DNA from: Pedobacter roseus
GTDB lineage: Bacteria > Bacteroidota > Bacteroidia > Sphingobacteriales > Sphingobacteriaceae
Reading direction: 5' to 3'
NCBI RefSeq assembly: GCF_014395225.1
Contig: NZ_CP060723.1
Location: forward strand, 3,720,001 to 3,784,000
Length of the DNA: 64,000 bases
This document shows positions 29,113-37,136 of this stretch, in pieces. The first letter of the stretch is position 1; every line of letters begins with the position of its first letter. The position numbers and the translations under genes were made by a program. Below the pieces are notes generated by a model. That model was not told the DNA's origin. It saw only the letters and a list, made by a program, of their open reading frames with translations, and made no database searches.

Positions 29113-29904
29113 TTATTTCAAATAACTTTTCAGTTTACTCGTTTTCAATGCCTTTAAGCCCTCTACAACAGCTGCTGCGTTTACTTTTGCACCTTCTTCA
29201 TTGGTATGGGTATGGTCTTTTTCGGTAAAATATGTTTTCACCTGAGCAGCAGACAAACCTGCATATTTATCTTTAATCAATTGATTTAAGGGGATAAAAT
29301 CTACCTTTTCTGCCTGGGCAACCTCTTGCGCCCAACCGGCATAACTATCGTTAACCAACACCACCTGATCATCTTTAACTGGATTACGCGGAATGGAAGA
29401 GCAAACAATCGGGGTAGCGCCTTTTGCTTTAATATCATTAATAAATTTGCGCATGTACCAGCCGTAAGTATACACCACTTCCTGTTTTTTCTTAATGGGG
29501 TTATAGGTATCCTTACTTTCCATACCAATACCTTTAATTGTACCGCGGGCACGGGCGGTATCATCCAGCGGACTACTATCATTATGGCCAAACTGCATCA
29601 TTACAAAATCGCCTTTTTTTACTTTCGCTAAAACAGCATCCCAAAGGCCATTGGTTTGGAAAGTCCTGCTGCTTGTTCCGCCTAGGGCATCATTTTCGAC
29701 ATTAATTTTATCAGTATCGAAGAAATTCGCGATAAAACTACCCCAGCCCCATAAAGCGCCATCGCCTTTACCTTTGCCATTTTTAACGGTAGAATCGCCG
29801 ATGAGGAATAAAGTTGGCTTATCTTTTTGCTTTAGGATAATGCAGGAAGAAAAAGTGATAAAAGCGATTACAAGGATTGGATATAGGTATTTAGTTGATT
29901 TCAT
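29113..29904 (-). CDS. CE12 rhamnogalacturonan acetylesterase (SGNH hydrolase)
   Basis: GDSL/SGNH esterase of 263 residues that removes acetyl groups from galacturonate in rhamnogalacturonan-I. The N-terminus has a lipobox-like ITFSSC (Cys21), so it is probably a lipoprotein. Block I is LIGDSTV with catalytic Ser38; block II includes NDALGGTSSRTF; block III is MMQFGHND with the oxyanion-hole Asn; block V is EKDHTHTNEEG with the Asp-His pair. It has family-typical length. It is the last gene of the MG2-PL11-CE12-CE12 cluster and lies 88 bp after the second CE12 gene, with a strong hairpin between them, so expression may differ from the upstream genes. Confidence 0.92.
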   Translation of the reverse strand: MKSTKYLYPILVIAFITFSSCIILKQKDKPTLFLIGDSTVKNGKGKGDGALWGWGSFIANFFDTDKINVENDALGGTSSRTFQTNGLWDAVLAKVKKGDFVMMQFGHNDSSPLDDTARARGTIKGIGMESKDTYNPIKKKQEVVYTYGWYMRKFINDIKAKGATPIVCSSIPRNPVKDDQVVLVNDSYAGWAQEVAQAEKVDFIPLNQLIKDKYAGLSAAQVKTYFTEKDHTHTNEEGAKVNAAAVVEGLKALKTSKLKSYLK

Positions 29905-29953
29905 GGTTTATTTTTCCCTTCGCGGTTAATTACACAGATTGATTATTTCTATA

Positions 29954-29986
29954 AAACCCCGCAGGTTTTAAAAACCTGCGGGGTTT
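29954..29986 (-). terminator. Hairpin between the two CE12 genes
   Basis: AAACCCCGCAGGTTTT and AAAACCTGCGGGGTTT form a near-perfect palindrome of 33 bp lying just downstream of the CE12 gene that ends at 29993. It can act as a terminator or attenuator on either strand. Position suggests partial termination before the last CE12 gene; such hairpins are also common dispersed elements, so function is uncertain. Confidence 0.55.
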
Positions 29987-29992
29987 GGAAAA

Positions 29993-30760
29993 TTAAAGCA
30001 GGTAGTTTTTTAGTTTACAGTCTTTTAATTGTTTGATGCCTTCTACAACCGATTCGGCATTTAATTTTGCACCTTCGAGGTTGGTATGGGTATGATCTCC
30101 GGGGAAAAAAGTTTTTACTTTCCCGGGGCCCATGGCGTCGTATTTATCGGCAGTAATTTTATTGAGGTCGACAAAATAAGCGTTTTCCTGTTGTGCAACT
30201 TCGGCAGCCCATTTGCCAAAACTTTGATCGGCGCGAAGCACTTTGCCTTCTTTGAATTCGTTTCTTGGTATCATGGAAACAACAATGGGTGTTGCGCCTT
30301 TGGCTTTGGTTTCGCGGACAAATTTGCGGATGTACCAACCATAAGTATGCACCGTTTCTACTTTACCATCAGGCCAGGTTAATACTTTTGTTTCTTCTCC
30401 GGTTCCTTTTAAAACACCTCTTCTGCCTGCTTTTGTGGTGTCGGGTTCGCTGCCATCGTTATGGCCAAATTGCATGGTGACAAAATCGCCAGGTTTTAAG
30501 GTTTCCAGAACCTTGTCCCACCTGCCTTCTGAAAGAAATGTCCGGGTGCTTCTGCCGGCCATCGCATTATTTTCGACGTGGATTTTTGTGGTATCGAACA
30601 ATGCTGCAATAGGTGTTCCCCAGCCCCAGGTTTCTTTATTTGAATTCCTAACGGTTGAATCGCCAATGGTATGGAGGGCTGGTTTACCAGGCTTGATGAA
30701 AGCCGAGACCATGCTGATGATACCGATAACAGCCAGAAGTTTAAGTGATATTGATTTCAT
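29993..30760 (-). CDS. CE12 rhamnogalacturonan acetylesterase (SGNH hydrolase)
   Basis: SGNH esterase of 255 residues, paralogue of the neighbour at 29113 and clearly alignable with it throughout. A signal peptide covers about residues 1-22 (ISMVSAFIKPG) without a lipobox Cys, so unlike its paralogue it is probably soluble in the periplasm or secreted. The catalytic Ser35 lies in TIGDSTV, block II is NNAMAGRSTRTF, block III is TMQFGHND and the C-terminal Asp-His pair is in GDHTHTNLEG. It starts 36 bp after the PL11 stop. Two differently anchored copies suggest deacetylation both at the surface and inside the envelope (inference). Confidence 0.92.
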   Translation of the reverse strand: MKSISLKLLAVIGIISMVSAFIKPGKPALHTIGDSTVRNSNKETWGWGTPIAALFDTTKIHVENNAMAGRSTRTFLSEGRWDKVLETLKPGDFVTMQFGHNDGSEPDTTKAGRRGVLKGTGEETKVLTWPDGKVETVHTYGWYIRKFVRETKAKGATPIVVSMIPRNEFKEGKVLRADQSFGKWAAEVAQQENAYFVDLNKITADKYDAMGPGKVKTFFPGDHTHTNLEGAKLNAESVVEGIKQLKDCKLKNYLL

Positions 30761-30796
30761 TTTATTATACTATTTTTTTTAAAATGCTCCTTTTGC

Positions 30797-32644
30797 CTAT
30801 TTACGGGGCTCTACAAGTATGATATTGGGTTTTGGTGCTTTTTTCATCCCATAACCGAAATAAAACCCGGTATGCGGTGGTTGGTTGTAACCATCATTTT
30901 GCCAGGCAATGCTTAAACGGTATTGTGGATCGTGCATTAAGGTATAATTCCGGTAATCGGTTGGGATGGTTGTGGTATAAATCCTTAAACTTTGATTGTC
31001 GTAGGCCCTCAAAATCAGTTCCTCCCGCCAATCACCAAAAATATCGGCGCTTAAAGCCGGGGTAGATTTTGTGCCATTATTGGAAACAGCGCCATTAGCC
31101 GTCAACAAGCGACCACCGTTATACTTATCGATGTGGTTTCCATCCAAAAGTTCACGGGAAAGATCGCCATCCCAATAAATCAGGAAATTTGTAGAACGGG
31201 GCTGTTCGCCGATTCTGTTTCCTTTGATATCAAACAAACCATTTGAGCCCGACCACCACATTTGTGCACCCATGCGGGTATTATCTATATTATCGGCCAC
31301 CCCTCTGCCCACATCTTCATCGTCTGATCCATGCCATAAAATTACTCCTGTTTTAGCATCATAAAGTGCAGCACCAGGGCCTTTCGTCCCTTCTTCAATT
31401 TCGTGTATGCCGAAAACCTCTAAACCAGGTCGCTCCGGATCGAGATCGGAAACGTGCAGGGCATCGCCATGCCTTAAACCTGTGGTATATAAACCTTTGC
31501 CATTATCATCCACACACATGGAGCCGTAAATAATTTCATCTTTCCCGTCACCATCTACATCGGCCACGCTTAAGTTGTGGTTGCCCATTCCGGAATAAGG
31601 GTTTTTACCATTTTTTGTATCGAAAACCCAGCGGGAAGTTAATTTTCCCCCTCTCCAATCCCAGGCAGCCAAAACCGTACGTCCATAATATCCGCGGCAC
31701 ATCACCACGCTGGGGTGTATCCCATCCAGATAAGCAATGCAGGCATTAAAACGATCTACCCTGTTGCCTGTGTTGTCGGTTTTACCATTTCCTCCGCTCC
31801 CTCCCCAGCCACTAATATCGCCTCTGGCCGGGATGTAATCTGTGGTAGCCAGGGCTTCTCCGGTTTTTCCGCTAAAAATGGTAAAAAACTCAGGACCATC
31901 TAATATTTTCCCGTTTTTGTTCCGATAATCCTTAGTCGAATCGCCAATTACTTTTCCTTTACCGTCTATTGTGCCATCAGCTGTTTTACAGGCAAATTCA
32001 GCAATTCCATCTCCATCTAAATCGTACACCATAAATTGGGTATAATGTGCCCCTTCCCTGATATTTTTGCCCAAATTAATTTCCCATAAAAAAGTGCCAT
32101 CAAGTTTATAGGCCTGAAAAATTGGTGGATCTGTAAGCCCGTTTGAAGAGTTATCGCGACCCCGGCCGGTTTGATGCAGGATGATTTCGTATTCGCCATC
32201 GCCATCAAGATCACCAACTGAAGCATCGTTCGGACTATAACCGGGTGGTGTACGCAAAGGAATAGTTAAATACTGTTGGATGGGGGTTTTTGCGGCTAAA
32301 ACAAAGGCTCTACTGGCCTCCTGTTCGTGGTTTTTGATAACCGGTTTTACAAAATAACTATTGTCTGCACTGGTATTTACACCAACATCGGTAAAATTTG
32401 TGCCTTTGGTCAATGGTGTCGGGTTTAATTTCTTTGGGCTTCCGCTACCCGTTTTACGGTAAAGGTTAAAAGCGATATCATCCGGTTCGGTGCCTAAAAT
32501 CCGCCAGCTTACAAAAACAGAATCTGCACCCTGTTTAACAGCTACCATGCCACGCCCTAATTTTTCCATTTGCCGCTGGGCGAAAGTGGTGATGGAACAA
32601 AAGCTGATCATTAACAGCAAAAAGTATTTTAAAGGTTTAATCAT
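30797..32644 (-). CDS. PL11 rhamnogalacturonan lyase
   Basis: Secreted polysaccharide lyase of 615 residues (YesW/YesX family, eight-bladed beta-propeller) that cleaves the Rha-alpha-1,4-GalA bond of the rhamnogalacturonan-I backbone by beta-elimination, giving the unsaturated products used by GH105. The signal peptide ends near TTFAQ (1-22). An N-terminal fibronectin-like region (AVKQGADSVFVSWRILGTEP) is followed by propeller blades carrying calcium-binding DxDGDG motifs: VGDLDGDGEYEI, YDLDGDGIAEF and ADVDGDGKDEI. MVAVKQG, ARGDISGWGGSGGNG and GNHNLSVADVDGDG are close to family consensus. It begins 8 bp after the stop of the MG2-like gene, indicating coupled expression. Confidence 0.95.
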   Translation of the reverse strand: MIKPLKYFLLLMISFCSITTFAQRQMEKLGRGMVAVKQGADSVFVSWRILGTEPDDIAFNLYRKTGSGSPKKLNPTPLTKGTNFTDVGVNTSADNSYFVKPVIKNHEQEASRAFVLAAKTPIQQYLTIPLRTPPGYSPNDASVGDLDGDGEYEIILHQTGRGRDNSSNGLTDPPIFQAYKLDGTFLWEINLGKNIREGAHYTQFMVYDLDGDGIAEFACKTADGTIDGKGKVIGDSTKDYRNKNGKILDGPEFFTIFSGKTGEALATTDYIPARGDISGWGGSGGNGKTDNTGNRVDRFNACIAYLDGIHPSVVMCRGYYGRTVLAAWDWRGGKLTSRWVFDTKNGKNPYSGMGNHNLSVADVDGDGKDEIIYGSMCVDDNGKGLYTTGLRHGDALHVSDLDPERPGLEVFGIHEIEEGTKGPGAALYDAKTGVILWHGSDDEDVGRGVADNIDNTRMGAQMWWSGSNGLFDIKGNRIGEQPRSTNFLIYWDGDLSRELLDGNHIDKYNGGRLLTANGAVSNNGTKSTPALSADIFGDWREELILRAYDNQSLRIYTTTIPTDYRNYTLMHDPQYRLSIAWQNDGYNQPPHTGFYFGYGMKKAPKPNIILVEPRK

Positions 32645-32652
32645 TTCGGATA

Positions 32653-35082
32653 TTATTGAACGGTATAGCTTGTTTTTGAGGATAAGGCTGCACCTTTTTG
32701 GGTAATGCCATCTGCCCTGATTACGATGTTTCCTTTGTTATCGCTATTGTAAAAGCTCACTTTAGCCTCCCCGTTTTCGTTGGTTTTTATTAATGGCGAC
32801 CAAAAAACAGTAGTGCGTAAATCTCTATTCGCGTTTGCAGGATTACTGTAATTGGGCGAATAAAAATCGCGGGCAGTGTAATATCCGGTAAGGTTAATGT
32901 TTAGCAGATTGAGGCTGGTACCCCTTAATGCACTGTCTTTTAAATTGAGGCTGATGACGTACACATCATTACCGCTGTTGTTCACCAGGTGCTGAACTTT
33001 TACCTGGTTAACCTGGTCCATGGTTAAACTGTAATAATCGAGGCGCTCGGCTACCAATTCTTCCCTGTTATTCACTTTAATCCGCGGACGGATTTTTTTA
33101 CCGTTTGAGATAAATGTGATGCCTTCATTCCCAATAGAATCGGCATCATCAACCGGTTGGGCACCACTTACTTTAGTGAGTAAAAAATGCTCGAGCCCTT
33201 TATAACTGTAATCGGCGTTTGTGATGTCGAATACCTGATCGGGATAACCAAAAGTCATCAGGGTTTGATCGAACATTTCGACATTTTTGCCTTTATTTGC
33301 TTTTACGTCTACATCATTTAAGGTTATGGAATCGCCAAACTTATAGGTGCGGTTATAATCCATGCGTTTGCTTATTTCAGCATCAATCTTTTTTGCAAAA
33401 TCCTGCAATCCGTTTTTAAACTGGATGGCAACCGGTTTTTCTACCGAATCAATCTGCAGCCACCCTCCTTTTTTTCCTTTTCCATCCTGAGAAGAGATTT
33501 TTATGGGCTGATTCCCGTACCATTTTAATCCGTCGAAAAAGTAGTGCCCGTTCTGATCGGTTTGCGTTGCAAATAGCTTATCGCCATTAAAACCCGAGCC
33601 AAACAGCGTAACATTCATATTGGGCAATGGTTTATTGGCCAGTTTCTCGCGCACCAGGCCTTTAATGCCTAATCCGGCCTCGGGCAGATATTTTATTTTG
33701 ATGGCACTATCTGCCAGTTTTTTCCATACATAATCCCTCCAGCCCTGTGTTAATAAAAGTAAATCAAGCTGTTTTAATCTGGCCGGATTATTATGATCGA
33801 AATATTGACCGGCATTTTTAATCTCGCCCTTAATTTCAGATTGGAGCAATAAATAGGATTCGATATTGGATCCATCGTCTGGGATCAGGCCATCTACTAC
33901 AGCCAACGATAAAGCCATTTTTGCAGGCTGGCCCATCAAATCGGTAGCTTTAATATTCAGTTCTACTTTTTCGCGGGTTTTGTAGCTCGTTTTACCTGGT
34001 GTTATGGTCAGTCTGTTTTTGCTTTCCCCGTTAATAAAAACCAGGCGCTCACAATTTGGCCTTCCGGCATCATCAATTAGGGTAAGTACCGAAATGCCCT
34101 GGGGAATATCTTTTGTTGGAATAGAAACTGAAATAGCCTGTTTTGTCATTTTAGCCGTGCCGCTGTACACATTGTCTCCTGCATGTTTGATGATAATGGA
34201 TAACGATTTCCCGTTAATTTCATTAAACAACGTTTCGTTTGCACTTATCGTTACTTTAAGCTGAAGGGAATCGCTGCTGAGGTGTAAGGCCAGGCCCTTT
34301 TTCAAAATCTGCGGTAATACCGCCGAAAACGGCTCCTTTCCGAATAATCCAACTACCTTATAACTTTCGTTTGCCTTAGGGTTAAAAGCGAAAATCCCCA
34401 TGCCTGCATCGGTACTTTGAAAGGTGGTAACGGTATCGCCTTTTGAAGAGATTACACTTCCGCTTGCTTTAAGGCCATTGCCCAGGTCATCGTTGGTTTT
34501 AAAAGCCACCAAACTATTTAATCCTTCTACCAATGAACCGCCCTCGGGGAAAAACATGATGGATTTCTGCTTACCCGGATTTGCAGCTCCCGGAGGTTTT
34601 TTGTCAGCATTGCGGGTGGCGTAAGTGGCATTTTCTTTTAAATGATTGGTGATGAAAATACTTTTCTGAAACACAAAGTTGGTTCCAAAATTACGCATCC
34701 AGTTGGTATAGGCCCTGATGTTGTACCAACCTGATGGAATGGTATCGGCTATTTTGAAGTCGCCTTTACCCAAACCATTATCTAAACGGATGGTTTTTTT
34801 ATCCAAAATGGCTGATTGAGGTGAAATCAATTCTACATATAAATTGTTGCTGGTTGAGGTTAAACTCGTGCTTTTTGCATTAACCAGATAGGCGCTAAAC
34901 CAAATCTCCTCACCAGCGCTGTAATAAGTGCGGTCGGTTTGCAGGTACGTTTTTTCGAAAAACAATTTTATGGTTTCAGGAGGGCTAGTCTGCGCTACAG
35001 GCCTTTGCTGGGCAAAGCTGTAGGCTGATAATCCTAAAATCAGGGTCAGAACAGATAATTTCTTAATTGTCATCGCGTTCAA
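32653..35082 (-). CDS. Macroglobulin (MG2)-like secreted protein with plug-like domain, no barrel
   Basis: Envelope protein of 809 residues; start at 35082 or 35073 (MTIKKLSVLTL). The signal peptide ends near SAYSFAQ. Residues about 40-135 form an MG2-type macroglobulin domain (KTYLQTDRTYYSAGEEIWF), followed by more macroglobulin-like sandwiches (about 172-400), LLLLTQGWRDYVWKKL at 440-455, a carboxypeptidase-regulatory-like domain (about 471-530) and a TonB-plug-like region (about 587-715). The C-terminus, RDLRTTVFWSPLIKTNENGE, resembles the alpha-2-macroglobulin domain. There is no thioester motif and no beta-barrel. It heads the operon with PL11. Function is unknown; a surface partner of a SusC transporter or a substrate-processing scaffold is inference. 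Confidence 0.8.
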   Translation of the reverse strand: MNAMTIKKLSVLTLILGLSAYSFAQQRPVAQTSPPETIKLFFEKTYLQTDRTYYSAGEEIWFSAYLVNAKSTSLTSTSNNLYVELISPQSAILDKKTIRLDNGLGKGDFKIADTIPSGWYNIRAYTNWMRNFGTNFVFQKSIFITNHLKENATYATRNADKKPPGAANPGKQKSIMFFPEGGSLVEGLNSLVAFKTNDDLGNGLKASGSVISSKGDTVTTFQSTDAGMGIFAFNPKANESYKVVGLFGKEPFSAVLPQILKKGLALHLSSDSLQLKVTISANETLFNEINGKSLSIIIKHAGDNVYSGTAKMTKQAISVSIPTKDIPQGISVLTLIDDAGRPNCERLVFINGESKNRLTITPGKTSYKTREKVELNIKATDLMGQPAKMALSLAVVDGLIPDDGSNIESYLLLQSEIKGEIKNAGQYFDHNNPARLKQLDLLLLTQGWRDYVWKKLADSAIKIKYLPEAGLGIKGLVREKLANKPLPNMNVTLFGSGFNGDKLFATQTDQNGHYFFDGLKWYGNQPIKISSQDGKGKKGGWLQIDSVEKPVAIQFKNGLQDFAKKIDAEISKRMDYNRTYKFGDSITLNDVDVKANKGKNVEMFDQTLMTFGYPDQVFDITNADYSYKGLEHFLLTKVSGAQPVDDADSIGNEGITFISNGKKIRPRIKVNNREELVAERLDYYSLTMDQVNQVKVQHLVNNSGNDVYVISLNLKDSALRGTSLNLLNINLTGYYTARDFYSPNYSNPANANRDLRTTVFWSPLIKTNENGEAKVSFYNSDNKGNIVIRADGITQKGAALSSKTSYTVQ

Positions 35083-35241
35083 TGCTTTGCTGTAATGGAA
35101 TTCCCTTTTAAAGTCCGTTTTCTACCAACGATCTCACTGCACAGCAGCAGATCATCCATACAGGTTGATTGAATAACTCGAGGTCTCATAAATGTAATTT
35201 GGTTAGGGCAAGCTCAATTTAGAAACGGGCCTGATTGATGA

Positions 35242-35287
35242 CCAATTTAGAGAGTAAATTTTAAACCCGCGTCCTGTAGTATCCTGC
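35242..35287 (-). promoter_or_regulatory. Shared pectin-regulon promoter, copy 3 (MG2-PL11 operon)
   Basis: TCCTGTAGTATCCTGC at 35272-35287 on the plus strand, with minus-strand -7 element TAAATTGG at 35242-35249, again 22 bp apart. The leader to the MG2-like start is about 160 nt. Ten bases beyond the site is GTTAATATACTATAGT (35297-35312), repeated in copy 4. Confidence 0.75.
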
Positions 35288-35372
35288 TTTTTTAATGTTA
35301 ATATACTATAGTGATGTTTTAAAAGCGTTATACATACGTTATTTCAAAACATCAATGCAAAAGTTACTTAAA

Positions 35373-36791
35373 CTACAGTTTGATGGCTGTTGAGTTGCTT
35401 ACTTTAAGCTTCGAGCCATCTGCTGCCTGTATGCTAACATTGTAGAATTTCCAGTCGGCACAAAAATCAATCGTTCCGGCTGTTGCCCCATCTATCGCAA
35501 TTTGCGACAATGTGAAGTTTTTTAACGTAGATTCGGGTAAACCAACTGCGTTGATTGCTTTTTTAGCGCCGGTTGCTTTTACATTGTAAAGATGGATATC
35601 CTGTATTTTTGGAATCCCTCTTTCTTTAGGTTCTACGTGGGTCAGCATTTTTTTCCAGTGCGCAGGCACGGTTTCCAGACTATAACCCGCGGGCAAAGTA
35701 GAATAGCTGTATGTTGGGTTCCAATTGGGGTTTACCTGCAGTACATTGCCCACGCCATGCATGGTAATGTTATTAAAATAGACATCCTCTACCGTTCCGC
35801 CCCTTATGGTGGCCGATTTAATATTCAGCGCATTTCCGGTATCATAACCTGTTAAATCGGTGGCCCAAACATGGCGGATTCCACCAGAAGTTTCGCTGCC
35901 CAGGGTTAACAATCCGGCACCCTTTCTGGCAATGCTGTTTCTGATCACCACGTATTCAGTTGGTTTATTTACCCTTAAGCCGTCCCAATCACGGCCGGCT
36001 TTTAAGCAGAAATTATCGTCGTTACAGTCTATATCGCAGTTTTGAACCAGTATCCAGGTAGATGAATCAATATCTATCCCATCCGTGCTCGGTCCATGCC
36101 CATCTACATTATTTCTAATGGTGACTTGATCAACCGTTACATAAGCCGAATAAAGTACCTGTACCGTCCAAAAACCAGCTTGTTGTATGTTTACCTCTTT
36201 TAAAACTACGTCAGCAGATTCGGCAATCAGTATGGTGCGTGGCCTTTTGGCATCGTAATCAACAATCCAGCGTAAACCTTTTGGTTCATATTCTTTACGC
36301 AAATTCCAGTAGTAATCCCAAAATACCTTTCCCTGTGCGTTAATTAATCCGCTCCCCGAGATAGTTGCCTTATTTTGTTTGATAATGTTGATCAGGGCAG
36401 CAGGCCATTTCATCTCAATCCCCGCAACCCTGGTATCAATTTCCGGATAATCTTTAATGTTTTCACTGCCCAATAGCTCTACGCCTTTGCCTATATTGAG
36501 GTTAACCCCTTTTTTAATAAACAGCGATCCGGTTAAATATTTTCCGGGTTCGAAAGTAACTATACCCCCACCCTTTGCTGCGCAATCATCAATCGCTTGC
36601 TGAATAAATACCGTGTTTAATGTTTTTCCATTGCCAATCGCTCCATATTTCTTTGTTAAAAAAACGTTGCTTTTGTATTGGGTATTGCGGTGGCCAACCT
36701 TAGCCACCCAATCGGGGGTTTTAGGCTGCGCCTTAGCAACAGATTGAAAAAACAGGGCAATAATCAAAAAACTGATTTTAAAGATATTCAT
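35373..36791 (-). CDS. GH28 family glycosidase (polygalacturonase-like), His of GHG replaced
   Basis: Secreted right-handed beta-helix protein of 472 residues. The signal peptide ends near SVAKAQ (1-21). GH28 acidic motifs are present: STDGID (235-240) and CNDDNFCLKAG with the Asp pair 258-259. The segment that reads GHG in most polygalacturonases is KGAGLLTLGSETSGG here, giving Ala292; the codon is GCC, so this is not a misread frame. The GH28 basic motif is NIKSA at 323-327. Loss of the His suggests a rhamnogalacturonan hydrolase-like or other non-polygalacturonase activity, or a changed mechanism (inference). It is a single-gene unit with the shared promoter 63 bp upstream and is divergent from the GH51 operon. 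Confidence 0.88.
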   Translation of the reverse strand: MNIFKISFLIIALFFQSVAKAQPKTPDWVAKVGHRNTQYKSNVFLTKKYGAIGNGKTLNTVFIQQAIDDCAAKGGGIVTFEPGKYLTGSLFIKKGVNLNIGKGVELLGSENIKDYPEIDTRVAGIEMKWPAALINIIKQNKATISGSGLINAQGKVFWDYYWNLRKEYEPKGLRWIVDYDAKRPRTILIAESADVVLKEVNIQQAGFWTVQVLYSAYVTVDQVTIRNNVDGHGPSTDGIDIDSSTWILVQNCDIDCNDDNFCLKAGRDWDGLRVNKPTEYVVIRNSIARKGAGLLTLGSETSGGIRHVWATDLTGYDTGNALNIKSATIRGGTVEDVYFNNITMHGVGNVLQVNPNWNPTYSYSTLPAGYSLETVPAHWKKMLTHVEPKERGIPKIQDIHLYNVKATGAKKAINAVGLPESTLKNFTLSQIAIDGATAGTIDFCADWKFYNVSIQAADGSKLKVSNSTAIKL

Positions 36792-36854
36792 GCTTGTGGA
36801 CTGGTATTTGGTTAGTATTGGCTGTAATATTTGTGTTTTACATTTACCAGCAGG

Positions 36855-36900
36855 CTAACTTAGCAACTAATCCGGCAATAAGCATCCTGTGGTATCCTGT
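36855..36900 (-). promoter_or_regulatory. Shared pectin-regulon promoter, copy 4 (GH28)
   Basis: TCCTGTGGTATCCTGT at 36885-36900 on the plus strand, with minus-strand -7 element TAAGTTAG at 36855-36862, 22 bp apart and 63 bp from the GH28 start. Eleven bases beyond is GTTAATATGCTATAGT (36911-36926), nearly identical to the box upstream of copy 3. The site points at GH28, but it lies in the intergenic region shared with the divergent GH51 operon. Confidence 0.73.
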
Positions 36901-37043
36901 TTTTTTACATGTTAATATGCTATAGTAAAATATTCTCCCCAAATAGATGATCTGTTGGCGAATCAGCAATTATCATTCTTTCAGCTAAATTTATAATACC
37001 CTGATCAGGAAAGTTTGTTTTACTGCAGATGATAACATTGTAG

Positions 37044-37107
37044 ATTATTTTATTTCAAAATAATAATCGTACAAATAACGTTTATTATTTTAAATATTTT
37101 ACTTTTA
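37044..37107 (+). promoter_or_regulatory. Candidate promoter and operator of the GH51-GH97-GH43 operon
   Basis: An inverted repeat ATTATTTT (37044-37051) and AAAATAAT (37057-37064) lies upstream of TACTTTTA (37100-37107), a possible TAnnTTTG-like -7 element 29 bp before the GH51 start. The region is very AT-rich, so both may arise by chance. The tandem TCCTG site is not seen in this orientation. Confidence 0.35.
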
Positions 37108-37136
37108 CAATTAGAATCGACCAAATATTAAAACCA

